From Micrococcales bacterium (GTDB taxonomy: Bacteria > Actinomycetota > Actinomycetes > Actinomycetales > Dermatophilaceae): DNA of 64,000 bases. The stretch is from NCBI GenBank assembly GCA_021287075.1, contig JAJTBD010000014.1, positions 1-64,000 on the forward strand, read 5' to 3'. The position numbers and the translations under genes were made by a program. The notes below the pieces were generated by a model that did no database searches, was not told the origin of the DNA, and saw only the letters and a list, made by a program, of their open reading frames with translations. Shown piece after piece: positions 7,739 to 16,437 of this stretch (its first letter is position 1; every line of letters begins with the position of its first letter).

Positions 7739-9844
7739 GTGAGCCACACCCCACCCATCCCGCCGCGCCGGGAGCACATCCGCGAGCACCACGGCGACCG
7801 GGTGCTCGACCCCTATGCCTGGCTGGCCGACCTCGACGACCCGGAGGTGTTGGCGCACCTGACTGCAGAGAACGCCTACGCAGAGGCGATGACCGCCGGG
7901 CTGGAGCCGTTGCGCGGCAGGCTGTTCGAGGAGATCCGCTCGCGGGTCAAGGAGACCGACCTGTCGGTGCCGGTGGGCGATGGGCCCTGGTGGTACTACA
8001 GCCGCACCGCCGAGGGCCAGCAGTACCCGATCCACTGCCGTGCCCCGCGCACCGACCCGGCCGCACGCCCCGACCCGACAGCCGAGAGCGTCCCCGGCGA
8101 GCAGGTGCTGCTCGACGCCAACGCCGCCGCGGAGGGGCACGAATTCTTCGCGCTGGGGGCGCTCGCGGTCAGCGCCGACCACGGGCGGCTCGCCTATTCG
8201 GTCGACACCACCGGTGACGAGCGCTTCGCCCTGACCGTCGTCGACCTCGCCACCGGCGACATCCTCGACGAGGCGGTCGAGGGCCTGGGCTACGGCTGCG
8301 AGTTCTCCCTCGACGGACGGCATGTCTTCTATCTGCGCGTCGACGAGGCGTGGCGGCCGCACCAGCTGTGGCGCCACGAGATCGGCACGCCCGCCGAGAC
8401 CGATGTGCTGTGCTACGAGGAGGGCGATGAGCGCTTCTGGATGGGCCTGGGCGGCTCGCGTGACGACCGCTGGCTTATCCTGGCGATCGGCTCCAAGACG
8501 ACCTCCGAGGTGCGGCTGCTCGACGCCGCCGACCCGACAGGGGAGTGGCGCGTGGTCGCACCGCGCCGCGACGGCGTCGAATACGACGTCGAGCCCGCTG
8601 GCGACCGGCTGCTGATCGTCCACAACGCCGACCATCCCGACTCCGACCTGGCGTGGGCTCCGCTGGAGGCCACGTCCGCCGAGCAGTGGCAGCCGGTGGC
8701 GCCGCACGTCGAGGGCGAGCGGCTGACCGGGGTCGAGGCCTTCGACGACTTCGCGTTGGTCTCGCTGCGGCGCGACGGCCTGACGGCCGTGCGGGTGCTG
8801 CCGCGCGAGCCCGGGCAGGCGGCCGGCTTCGGCGCCGGCCACGACATCGCGTGGGACGAGCCGCTCTACACGATCGCGGTGGGCGACACCCCGGAGAACT
8901 CCGCGCACGTCGTGCAGATCGTGGTCGAGTCGATGGTCACGCCCCGGTCGGTCTACGACTATGACGTCGACGCCCACACGCTGACCCTGCTCAAGCGCCA
9001 GCCGGTCCTGGGCGGCTTCGACCCGGCCGACTACACCCAGCGGCGCGAGTGGGCACTCGCCGAGGACGGCACCCGCGTCCCGATCTCGCTGGTATGCCGT
9101 GCCGGCACCGAGCCGGACGGGACGAGCCCCGGGCTGCTCACGGCATACGGCGCCTATGAGATCTCCTCCGATCCCTATTTCTCCGTCGCCCGGCTCTCGC
9201 TGCTGGAGCGCGGCGTCGTGTATGCCGTGGCCCACCCGCGCGGGGGCGGCGAGATGGGCCGCGCCTGGTATGAGGGGGGCAAGGAGCTGGCCAAGCCGAC
9301 GACCTTCTCCGATGTCGTCGCCTGCGCCCGCCATCTGGTCGACACCGGCTGGGTGGCCCCGGATCGCCTGGCGCTGGAGGGCGGGTCGGCCGGCGGGCTC
9401 ATGGTGGGTGCCGTGCTCAACGCTGCGCCGGGGCTGTTCACCGCGGCCCACGCCCAGGTGCCCTTCGTCGACGCGCTCACCACGGTGCTCGACCCCTCGC
9501 TCCCGCTGACCGTGGTGGAGTGGGAGGAGTGGGGCGACCCGCTGCACGACCCGGATGTCTACGCGTGCATGAAGGGCTACTCGCCCTACGAGAACATCGG
9601 TGAGCGCCCCTATCCGGCGGTGCTGGCCACCACGAGCCTGCACGACACGCGGGTCTCGTGCGCCGAGCCGGCCAAGTGGGTGGCCCGGCTGCGCGAGCTG
9701 ACCGCCCCGACGGCCGAGCGCCCGGTGCTGCTGCGGGTGGAGATGTCCGGCGGCCACGGCGGGCGCAGCGGGCGCTACGAGGCCTGGCGGCAGATCGCGT
9801 GGGAGTGGGCCTGGCTGCTCGACCGGCTGGGCTGCGCCGACTGA
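7739..9844 (+). CDS. ptrB: S9 family peptidase, oligopeptidase B-like
   Basis: 701 residues from GTG 7739, the usual length of oligopeptidase B, a cytosolic serine peptidase cutting short peptides after basic residues. The N-terminal half (about 70-400) is the beta-propeller that filters substrate; the C-terminal half is the alpha/beta hydrolase. Ser550 sits in GGSAGGLMVG; the Asp is in TTSLHDTRVS and the His in SGGHGGRSGRYE. No signal peptide. The start is chosen because TACAGT lies 6 bases upstream and family similarity (PPRREHIREHHGDRVLDPY) begins at once. The gene symbol is by family; prolyl oligopeptidase-type specificity cannot be excluded. Confidence 0.88.
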   Translation: MSHTPPIPPRREHIREHHGDRVLDPYAWLADLDDPEVLAHLTAENAYAEAMTAGLEPLRGRLFEEIRSRVKETDLSVPVGDGPWWYYSRTAEGQQYPIHCRAPRTDPAARPDPTAESVPGEQVLLDANAAAEGHEFFALGALAVSADHGRLAYSVDTTGDERFALTVVDLATGDILDEAVEGLGYGCEFSLDGRHVFYLRVDEAWRPHQLWRHEIGTPAETDVLCYEEGDERFWMGLGGSRDDRWLILAIGSKTTSEVRLLDAADPTGEWRVVAPRRDGVEYDVEPAGDRLLIVHNADHPDSDLAWAPLEATSAEQWQPVAPHVEGERLTGVEAFDDFALVSLRRDGLTAVRVLPREPGQAAGFGAGHDIAWDEPLYTIAVGDTPENSAHVVQIVVESMVTPRSVYDYDVDAHTLTLLKRQPVLGGFDPADYTQRREWALAEDGTRVPISLVCRAGTEPDGTSPGLLTAYGAYEISSDPYFSVARLSLLERGVVYAVAHPRGGGEMGRAWYEGGKELAKPTTFSDVVACARHLVDTGWVAPDRLALEGGSAGGLMVGAVLNAAPGLFTAAHAQVPFVDALTTVLDPSLPLTVVEWEEWGDPLHDPDVYACMKGYSPYENIGERPYPAVLATTSLHDTRVSCAEPAKWVARLRELTAPTAERPVLLRVEMSGGHGGRSGRYEAWRQIAWEWAWLLDRLGCAD

Positions 9845-10220
9845 GCCGGACTCCGACACGCGCGGGCCGACTCGCCGGTGCTTCGGCGGTTGGGTTGCCA
9901 GTCATGTCGGCGGGAGTGGTTGGGGTTGCCCGTCCTGTCGGCCTTTGTCGCGGGGGACGCAGTGACACCGCTGAAACGGGTGTGAATCGTGTGAACCACT
10001 GATGTGAGTGGTGCTGTTGGGGCGAATGTTATCTGGCTGAGACCCATTTGCGTGGCCGTACGCAGTAGCGTCGAGTGTGATAACCGGCCGCGAGAGTGGC
10101 TGGTGCCGGCGTTCCACCGCGCCGGATCCGGTCGACGTACCACCGCGTCGACACAAGGGGTGTTGCGCGCGCACCGGGCACCCGGAATCCCTCCAGTGCG
10201 CGATTTTGGGTGAAACACCC
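9845..10220. other. 376-bp intergenic region without recognisable gene
   Basis: Less GC-rich than its surroundings, with several TGTGA/GTGTGAA-like stretches around 9975-10030 and 10071-10082. A promoter for the downstream secreted protein is expected here, but no convincing -35/-10 pair was found. No hairpin terminator is obvious after the 9844 stop. Confidence 0.4.
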
Positions 10221-10318
10221 ATGAAGAACGAACGTCGAGCTGGGCTCGCCGGGCTGGCGCTCGCCCTCGCTGGAGCCGGGGTCGCTGTCGCTGGGGTCAT
10301 GCCGGCCAATGGCGCGCC

Positions 10319-10350
10319 GGCCGAGCACGTGAGGGGCCGAGCACGTGAGG
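10319..10350 (+). repeat. Exact 16-bp tandem duplication causing a frameshift
   Basis: Two adjacent copies of GGCCGAGCACGTGAGG. Because 16 is not a multiple of 3, the extra copy throws the secreted-protein gene out of frame. Confidence 0.9.
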
Positions 10351-10603
10351 ATCTGCCACGGCACCGGATCTCCGGATGACCCCTCCGGGAGCGTCGTCAT
10401 CGAGCCGTCAGAGACGGGTGTTGTCAACGGCCACCTGGTCTACAACGCTGCCGGAGCGCTGGAGCCCGAGGAGGGCCACGAGGGGGACATCATCCCGCCC
10501 TTCGAGTACGTCAACCCGAAGACCAAGGAGACGGTCACCTATCCCGGCCTGAACTGGCCGGCCGGAGAGGCCACCTGGGAGAACAACTGCGTCGCGCCGG
10601 CGC

Positions 10604-10703
10604 CCACGACCACCACCACGCCGCCGACGACCACCACCACGCCGCCCACGACGACGACGCCCACGACGACGACGCCCACGACGACGACGCCCACGCCGCC
10701 AGC
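10604..10703 (+). repeat. Low-complexity ACGACC/ACGACG repeats encoding a PTTTT stalk
   Basis: Runs of ACC/ACG (Thr) codons broken by CCG/CCC (Pro). Such tracts slip in replication and are hard to assemble, which bears on the nearby single-base frameshift. Confidence 0.8.
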
Positions 10704-11011
10704 GACCACGTCGACACGCCGCCTCCGCCGGGCACCACGTCGATGACCACCGCCTCGACCACCCCGGTCCCGGTGACCACGACGAGCACCAGTTCGACCT
10801 CGCCGGCCGCGGTCGTGACCACCACCCCGCCTGCCGCCCCGCAGACCCCCGGCCTGGTCCAGACCGATGGTGGCGGCCTTGACGGCACCACGCCGTTGCT
10901 CCCCGTCGGCCTGGCGCTCGGCGCGCTCGGTGCCGATGTGGCGCTGCACGCACAGCGTCGCTACATCCGCGGGCACTGACGAGCCCACCGGCCGCTCCCG
11001 CAGGCGGCCAG

Positions 11012-11063
11012 CACAGCCCCGAGGGGCGGTCACCGAGTATCGGTGGCCGCCCCTCGGGCTGTG
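11012..11063. terminator. Long hairpin between the broken surface gene and corA
   Basis: CACAGCCCCGAGGGGCGGTCACCG is complementary, with one bulge and one G-T pair, to the segment 11041-11063. It lies between convergent genes and could stop transcription from both sides. Confidence 0.6.
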
Positions 11064-11144
11064 TGTGCTCGGTGCCGGTCGCGCGAGGGGTCCGGTGTGA
11101 CGGGGGCGGTTGCGCTCGGGCTGTGTGTGCTCGGTGCCGGTCGC
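11053..11144 (+). repeat. 30-bp direct repeat with 62-bp period
   Basis: The same 30 bases (beginning CTCGGGCTGTGTGTGCTCGG and ending GCCGGTCGC) occur at 11053-11082 and 11115-11144. The first copy overlaps the right arm of the hairpin. Confidence 0.85.
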
Positions 11145-11153
11145 TTGCCGGGC

Positions 11154-12149
11154 TCAGAGCCAGTCGCGACGCCGGAAGGCCCAGTAGAGGACGCCGGAGA
11201 CGACCGCGATCAGCCCCACGCTGAGCCACACGCCCCAGGGCCGGCTGAAGCCCCAGTAGGGCAGGTTCTGGCCGAACCAGCCCGTGATGGCCGTGGGCAC
11301 CGCGATGATCGCGGCCCACGCCGCCAGCTGCCGCATCACCGTGTTGAGCCGGGCGTCCTGGAGCGAGAGGTTGGTCTCGAAGACGGTGGTGACCATGTCG
11401 CGCAGCGACTCGGTCCACTCCGAGGCCCGCATGACGTGGTCATAGAGGTCGTCATAGGCGCTGTCCAGCTCGGGCACCCCCTCCTTGCGGTGCCGCAGCA
11501 GGGTGTTGACCAGCTCGCGCATGGGCAGCACCACCCGTCGCAGACCGACGAGATCCTTGCGCAGCGCGTAGACCTCCCGCTGGAAGGCATGCCCGGTGTG
11601 CGCCTCCGCGAAGAGGGTGTCCTCCATCTGCTCCAGGGCGTCGTCGACCTCCTGGATCGTCGCGAAGTGACCGTCCACCAGCACATCGAGCAGCCCGTGG
11701 GTCAGCGCCCGGGGACCGAGCGCGGCGAAGCCGGGGTCCTCCCGCCAGCGCGCCTTGACCGGCTCCATGTCGAAGGCCGGCGTGGTCCGCACCGTGAGCA
11801 GGGCGGTGGGCAGGATGAACCCGGAGACCCGGGTCTTCTCCAGCGCCCCCAGCGCCCCCAGCGACGCCCGGTCGCCCGCAGGCGCGAGGCGGGCGCCATA
11901 GGCGACGAAGAACTCGTGCGTCCCGTGGTGGGTGGCCTTGGGGCGCTCGTGCTCGGCCAGGGCGTCCTCGACCGCGTTGGGGTCGAGCCCGAGCTCGGCG
12001 CCGATGCGCGCCAGCTCGGCGGGCGTCGGATCCAGCACGTCGACCCAGACGAGGACGTCGGCGTCCTTGACCAGCGCGGTCAGGCGCTCCTCGGTGAGGT
12101 CATGCTCGGTGACCGCGCCCTGCCTCCACACGATGCTTGAGAGCTGCAC
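11154..12149 (-). CDS. CorA-family divalent cation transporter
   Basis: 331 residues from GTG 12149. A long cytoplasmic alpha/beta domain precedes two C-terminal membrane helices (about 270-325), the fold of CorA Mg/Co channels. The signature between the helices reads TGWFGQNLPY, so the canonical YGMN is FGQN, as in a divergent CorA branch; cation choice is therefore open (Mg, Co, Zn or Ni). The start is preferred over an ATG at 12176 because CAGAAT lies 6 bases before GTG 12149, matching the leaderless pattern of this window. Divergent from the flavoenzyme at 12217. Confidence 0.85.
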   Translation of the reverse strand: MQLSSIVWRQGAVTEHDLTEERLTALVKDADVLVWVDVLDPTPAELARIGAELGLDPNAVEDALAEHERPKATHHGTHEFFVAYGARLAPAGDRASLGALGALEKTRVSGFILPTALLTVRTTPAFDMEPVKARWREDPGFAALGPRALTHGLLDVLVDGHFATIQEVDDALEQMEDTLFAEAHTGHAFQREVYALRKDLVGLRRVVLPMRELVNTLLRHRKEGVPELDSAYDDLYDHVMRASEWTESLRDMVTTVFETNLSLQDARLNTVMRQLAAWAAIIAVPTAITGWFGQNLPYWGFSRPWGVWLSVGLIAVVSGVLYWAFRRRDWL

Positions 12150-12204
12150 AGGGCCATTCTGCCCACTCCGCGGCATACCGCCTCGGCGAGGTGGCCGGCG
12201 GCAG

Positions 12205-12210
12205 TAGGTT
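12205..12210 (+). promoter_or_regulatory. Leaderless -10 TAGGTT
   Basis: TAGGTT, 6 bases, then GTG 12217; no ribosome binding site. Confidence 0.5.
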
Positions 12211-12216
12211 GACCGC

Positions 12217-14700
12217 GTGAGCCCTCAGCTGCCCGCCCGTGCCCGTGTCGTCGTCATCGGAGGCGGGGTGATCGGGGCGTCCATCGCCTATCACCTGGCG
12301 CATGCCGGGTGGGCCGACACGCTCGTGCTGGAGCGGCACAGCCTGACGAGCGGCACGACCTGGCACGCCGCGGGGCTGATGACCTGCTTCGGATCCACCT
12401 CCGAGACCAACACTGCGATGCGCCTCTACAGTCGCGACCTCTATGCGCGGCTGGAGGAGGAGACCGGTCAGTCGACGGGCTTCCGCGCGGTCGGGCTGAT
12501 CGAGGCGGCCGCGGACGAGGACCGGCTGCACGAATACCGGCGGGTCGCGGCATACCAGCGTCGTCTCGGGCTGGTGGTGGAGGAGATCACGCCGACCGAG
12601 ATCGCCGAGCGCTTCCCCTTCGCCAAGGTCGACGACCTGCTCGCCGGCTTCTGGGTGCCAGGTGACGGCCGGGTCAACCCGGTCGACGTCACGATGGCGC
12701 TGGCCCGCGGGGCCAAGCAGCTGGGCGTGCAGGTCATCGAGGGCGTCAGCGTCCACCAGGTGTTGACCGAGCGCCGCGGCGGCGTGGACTCCGTTGTGGG
12801 AGTGCGGACCTCGGCTGGCGACCTCGAGTGCGAGTTCGTCGTCAACTGCGCCGGCATGTGGGCGCGCGAGCTGGGGGAGCGCAACGGGGTCGTCATCCCC
12901 AACCAGGCCGCGGAGCACTACTACCTGATCACCGACACCGTCGCCGGGCTCACGCCTGACATGCCGGTCTTCGAGGACCCGGCTGCCTACGGCTACTACC
13001 GGGAGGAGGGCGGCGGCATGATGGTCGGCCTCTTCGAGCCGGCGGCGGCGGCCTGGCGGCCCGAGGGGACCCCGGCCGACTTCGCGTTCGGCGAGCTGTC
13101 GCCGGACTGGGAGCGGATGGGGCCCTTCCTCGAGATGGCGATGGCACGCGTGCCCATCACCCAGGAGGTCGGCATCCGGAAGTTCTTCTGCGGGCCCGAG
13201 TCGTTCACCCCCGACCTTGCACCGGCCGTCGGCGAGGCGCCGGGGATGCGGGGCTACTTCGTCACCGCGGGCCTCAACTCCGTCGGCATCCTCTCCGCCG
13301 GTGGCATGGGCCGCATTGTGGCGCAATGGATCTCATCTGGTCGTCCCGATGTGGACGTCACCGGATTCAACCTCGACCGCTTCCACCGATATCAGCTCGC
13401 GCCGGCCTATCGCGCCGCCCGCACGGCCGAGGTGCTCGGCACCGTGTATGCCGCGCACACCCCTGGCACGCAGCTCCGCACCGGTCGGGGGGTGCGACGC
13501 TCCGCCGTCCACGACCGGCTGGCTGCGCAGGGGGCGCTCTTCCGCGACGTCACCGGCTGGGAGAGCGCCGACTACTACGCCGGCCCGGGGCGCTCGCCCG
13601 AGCCCGAGCCGTCCTGGGGCCGCGCCGGGTGGTTCGAGCGGTGGGAGGCCGAGCACCGCGCGGTCCGCGAGGGTGTGGGTCTGATGGACATGTCCTTCAT
13701 GGCCAAGTACCTCGTGACAGGACCGGACGCGGGCGCGTTCCTCGACCGGCTGTCCGGCGCATCCGTCAACGGGCCGAGCGGGGAGATCGTCTACACCCAG
13801 TGGCTCGGCGAGGATGGGCGCCTCGAGGCCGACCTCACGGTGACCAAGCTGGCCGACGATGAGTTCCTCGTCGTCGCCTCCGACACCGCCGCAGGGCACG
13901 TCCTCGCATGGATGCAGCGCCAGGTCGGGGAGGACAGGGTCGCCATCCAGGACGTGACCACCGCCTACTGCCAGCTCAACGTGCAGGGGCCGAGGTCGCG
14001 CGACCTGCTCGCGGAGGTCGTCGACTCCGACCTGTCCACGCAGGCTTTTCCCTTCCGCACTGCGCGGTGGGTCCACATCGGCTGTGCCCCAGTGCTGCTC
14101 GTGCGGATCACCTATCTCGGCGAGCTCGGCTATGAGCTCTACATCCCGACCGAGATGGCGGTCCACGTCTATGAGCTCCTCACCCAGGCGGGGGAGCGGC
14201 ATGGGCTGGAGCACGTCGGGCTCCGGTCGCTCTCGTCGCTGCGGATGGAGAAGGCCTATCGCGACTACGGGCATGACATCGACAACACCGACTGCCCGCT
14301 CGAGGTGGGGCTGGGCTTCGCCCTCGACCTCGAGAAGCCGGGTGGCTTCATCGGCCGCGACGCGGTGCTGGCGCGGAAGGATGCCGCCAAAGCTGTTGGG
14401 GGACACCGCTCCCGGCTCGTCCAGATCCTGCTCACCGACCCCGAGCCGCTGATGTATCACGCCGAGATCGTCTATCGCGACGGCATCGCGGTCGGCGATG
14501 TGCGTGCCGCGTCGTATGGGTGGACACTCGGCGGAGCAGTCGGTCTGGCCTTTGTCACCCATCCAGCCCACGAGGGGATCGCCAACCCGGAGTGGCTGCG
14601 CTCAGGTGACTGGGAGGTCGACATCGCCGGGGAGCGGTATGCCGCGCAGGTCTCCCTCGCCCCCATGTATGACCCGAAGAACGAGCGCATCAAGATCTGA
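12217..14700 (+). CDS. FAD-dependent dimethylglycine oxidase-like protein with GcvT-type folate domain
   Basis: 827 residues, about the size of Arthrobacter dimethylglycine oxidase. The DAO-type FAD domain starts with VVVIGGGVIGASIAYHLA. His50 in TTWHAAG occupies the place of the His that covalently holds FAD in dimethylglycine oxidase. A linking FAO_M domain (about 375-430) leads to a GCV_T folate-binding domain and GCV_T_C barrel (to the end). Expected reaction: oxidative demethylation of an N-methyl amino acid with transfer of the one-carbon unit to tetrahydrofolate. Sarcosine dehydrogenase-like specificity is an alternative. Stands alone; its end overlaps the convergent HNH gene by 11 bases. 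Confidence 0.85.
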   Translation: MSPQLPARARVVVIGGGVIGASIAYHLAHAGWADTLVLERHSLTSGTTWHAAGLMTCFGSTSETNTAMRLYSRDLYARLEEETGQSTGFRAVGLIEAAADEDRLHEYRRVAAYQRRLGLVVEEITPTEIAERFPFAKVDDLLAGFWVPGDGRVNPVDVTMALARGAKQLGVQVIEGVSVHQVLTERRGGVDSVVGVRTSAGDLECEFVVNCAGMWARELGERNGVVIPNQAAEHYYLITDTVAGLTPDMPVFEDPAAYGYYREEGGGMMVGLFEPAAAAWRPEGTPADFAFGELSPDWERMGPFLEMAMARVPITQEVGIRKFFCGPESFTPDLAPAVGEAPGMRGYFVTAGLNSVGILSAGGMGRIVAQWISSGRPDVDVTGFNLDRFHRYQLAPAYRAARTAEVLGTVYAAHTPGTQLRTGRGVRRSAVHDRLAAQGALFRDVTGWESADYYAGPGRSPEPEPSWGRAGWFERWEAEHRAVREGVGLMDMSFMAKYLVTGPDAGAFLDRLSGASVNGPSGEIVYTQWLGEDGRLEADLTVTKLADDEFLVVASDTAAGHVLAWMQRQVGEDRVAIQDVTTAYCQLNVQGPRSRDLLAEVVDSDLSTQAFPFRTARWVHIGCAPVLLVRITYLGELGYELYIPTEMAVHVYELLTQAGERHGLEHVGLRSLSSLRMEKAYRDYGHDIDNTDCPLEVGLGFALDLEKPGGFIGRDAVLARKDAAKAVGGHRSRLVQILLTDPEPLMYHAEIVYRDGIAVGDVRAASYGWTLGGAVGLAFVTHPAHEGIANPEWLRSGDWEVDIAGERYAAQVSLAPMYDPKNERIKI

Positions 14701-16300
14701 CGTCGGCATCGGAATCGGCGTCGGCTTTGGCGTCGGCGTCGCCGCGAGCGGTGGAGCCCTCCGCGGGCTGGGCGTCGATGAGGACATCGGTGGGCTGGCG
14801 CGAGCCGGCGGTTGGGCCAGTGCCGTCCGGGCTGCGCAGTCGGCGCTCTGCGGCGCGCATCCGACGCATCTGGTCGATGTGGACGGAGTCCTCGTAGAGG
14901 GTGAACCAGTCGGGATCGAGCGTCTCGCCGCTGGGGCCGGAGTAGTAGGCAGCCGACGGCAGCGCATCGGGCGGGAGCGGCTCGGCGACCTGGATCGGCC
15001 GCCCGTGTCTGTCGGTGAATGTGAGCGCGGTGGGATCCCACGGGCGCGTCGGGTCTCCGCTGACATCGAACTCGCCGCGATGGTGGTCGTCATGGTGCCC
15101 GTCACAGAGCACCAGCTGCCGGTCGAGGTCGGTCGCGCCGCCGTCGGCCCAGTGGTCGATGTGATGCACCTCGAGGTGGGCGCGGACCGATCTGAGGCAG
15201 CCGGGGAACCGGCAGCCACGGTCGCGGTCGAGGATCAGTCGGCGGGTGCGCTCGGGCACGATGCGCATCTCCCGGCCGACGCTGACCGGCCGGCCGTCGC
15301 GGTGCCACAGCGGCTGGGCGGTGCCGTCGCAGGTGAGGCGGTCAACGATGTGCTGGGGCAGGACGGTGCGGCCGTTGACCCACCCGCGCTCGGCGTCGAC
15401 GTGGATGTAGACGCGGTAGCGGGAGCGGCGAGAGACCGGCTCGGCGCTGCTGGCGGAGCGCACGCAGATCTCCGCCAGCGCGTCAGCCAGGGTGGCCGTG
15501 GTGCGCCCGGCGTTGAACAGGGCCTCCTTGGCCTCGCGGAGGGCTTCCTCGACCAGCGCGCCCTCGTCGGCCGGGGCCGAATAGTGCAGGACCAGCCGCC
15601 CATGTGAGTCGTGCCAGATCTGGAGGCGGGCAGCGGCCGAGCCAGGCGCCACGAAGGCGGGGAACCCCGGCTCGCGCGCGTCGCGGCCACCTGGCTCATC
15701 GCTCTCTGTGGCGGTCGGGACGGCCCCGTTGCTGTCTGCGGCGGTGGGCTCGCGGCCCGCATTGTCGGGGTCGGCGCTGCTCGTCGTCTCGTCCGGATCG
15801 ACAGTGCCGGTCGCCTCGCCGCTGTGACTCGAAATGCCGGATGCCGCGGGTGTGCCATCGTCGGCGGGCTCGGTGAAGTGATAGCGGCCCAGGGTGCGCT
15901 GCAACTGCGAGACGGTCATGTGGCGGGCCACGTCGGCGGCTGAGGACTGGTGACTGGCCGGGACGTGCCGGGCGATGACGGCGGCCTGGTCGAGCGAGAG
16001 CCGCCCCTCACGCAGGAGGCTGATGACCGCCGGCATCTCCGCTGCCCTGGTGGCGAGCCGGGCGACGTCTCGGGCACGCGTGGGGGACAGGCCTGCCCGC
16101 AGGGTCAGCCAGTGGTCGAGCGAGCGGATGCCCTCGCCACCCCAGCTCTCGGTCTCGAGGGCCACCCGGGCCACGTCGACGAGCTGGGCATGGGCGGTGT
16201 TGAGGACGCCCGCCAGACGCGCAGCCTCGTCCTCCAGGCGGGCCACCTGGGCTGCCCTGAGATCGATGGCGGGGGCTGCTGTGATGCCTTCATCGTACAC
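14690..16300 (-). CDS. DUF222 (13E12-repeat type) HNH endonuclease domain protein
   Basis: 536 residues from GTG 16300. The DUF222 region covers about 20-330, interrupted by a low-complexity Asp/Ser/Thr/Pro-rich insert (about 150-220). The C-terminal HNH nuclease motif is intact: CRFPGCL, LEVHHIDHWADGG, then VLCDGHHDDHHRGEF. This family is multicopy in actinobacteria; the biological role is not established. The start codon lies within a near-consensus SOS box (16293-16308), as is also seen for mycobacterial 13E12 relatives, so LexA repression is likely. Confidence 0.85.
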   Translation of the reverse strand: MYDEGITAAPAIDLRAAQVARLEDEAARLAGVLNTAHAQLVDVARVALETESWGGEGIRSLDHWLTLRAGLSPTRARDVARLATRAAEMPAVISLLREGRLSLDQAAVIARHVPASHQSSAADVARHMTVSQLQRTLGRYHFTEPADDGTPAASGISSHSGEATGTVDPDETTSSADPDNAGREPTAADSNGAVPTATESDEPGGRDAREPGFPAFVAPGSAAARLQIWHDSHGRLVLHYSAPADEGALVEEALREAKEALFNAGRTTATLADALAEICVRSASSAEPVSRRSRYRVYIHVDAERGWVNGRTVLPQHIVDRLTCDGTAQPLWHRDGRPVSVGREMRIVPERTRRLILDRDRGCRFPGCLRSVRAHLEVHHIDHWADGGATDLDRQLVLCDGHHDDHHRGEFDVSGDPTRPWDPTALTFTDRHGRPIQVAEPLPPDALPSAAYYSGPSGETLDPDWFTLYEDSVHIDQMRRMRAAERRLRSPDGTGPTAGSRQPTDVLIDAQPAEGSTARGDADAKADADSDADVRS

Positions 16301-16308
16301 CTGTTCGA
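16293..16308 (-). promoter_or_regulatory. LexA (SOS) box overlapping the start codon
   Basis: Minus strand reads TCGAACAGGTGTACGA, one mismatch from the actinobacterial SOS consensus TCGAACRNRYGTTCGA. It covers the GTG start codon at 16300-16298. Confidence 0.65.
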
Positions 16309-16437
16309 ACAGATGTGGAAGGTCCTACCCACAGCAATTCAATTGCCAGACAACGGAATTGGTCAGACCAGGTGAGCGCTCGCAGCTCACATCCCATCCC
16401 ACCACGGGCCACCGACAGGGCAGCCCGAAGGGTTCGG

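Larger units (their letters stand above)
10221..10979 (+). pseudogene. Secreted Thr/Pro-rich surface protein interrupted by two frameshifts
   Basis: Three frames together encode one protein. From ATG 10221 there is a signal peptide (MKNERRAGLAGLALALAGAG, cleavage near A-N-G-A). The frame is then lost at an exact 16-bp tandem duplication, GGCCGAGCACGTGAGG at 10319-10334 and 10335-10350; removing one copy joins AEHVR to ICHGTGSPDD. That second segment (to about 10600) resembles the ICHxTGS domain of secreted actinobacterial proteins and runs into a PTTTT stalk. Near 10715 one missing C (GACACG instead of GACCACG) shifts to the third frame, which gives more stalk, then a hydrophobic segment (LLPVGLALGALGA) and a short basic tail. 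Repaired length would be 247 residues. Function unknown. Either real inactivation or, for the single base, a sequencing error. Confidence 0.7.

Noticed and set aside
9902..10427. Minus-strand frames in the intergenic region and start of the broken surface gene
   Set aside because: Poor codon use, no start signals and no recognisable protein features.
10604..10703. Thr/Pro codon repeats as a possible CRISPR array
   Set aside because: Unit length of 3-15 bases with no unique spacers; encodes a stalk.
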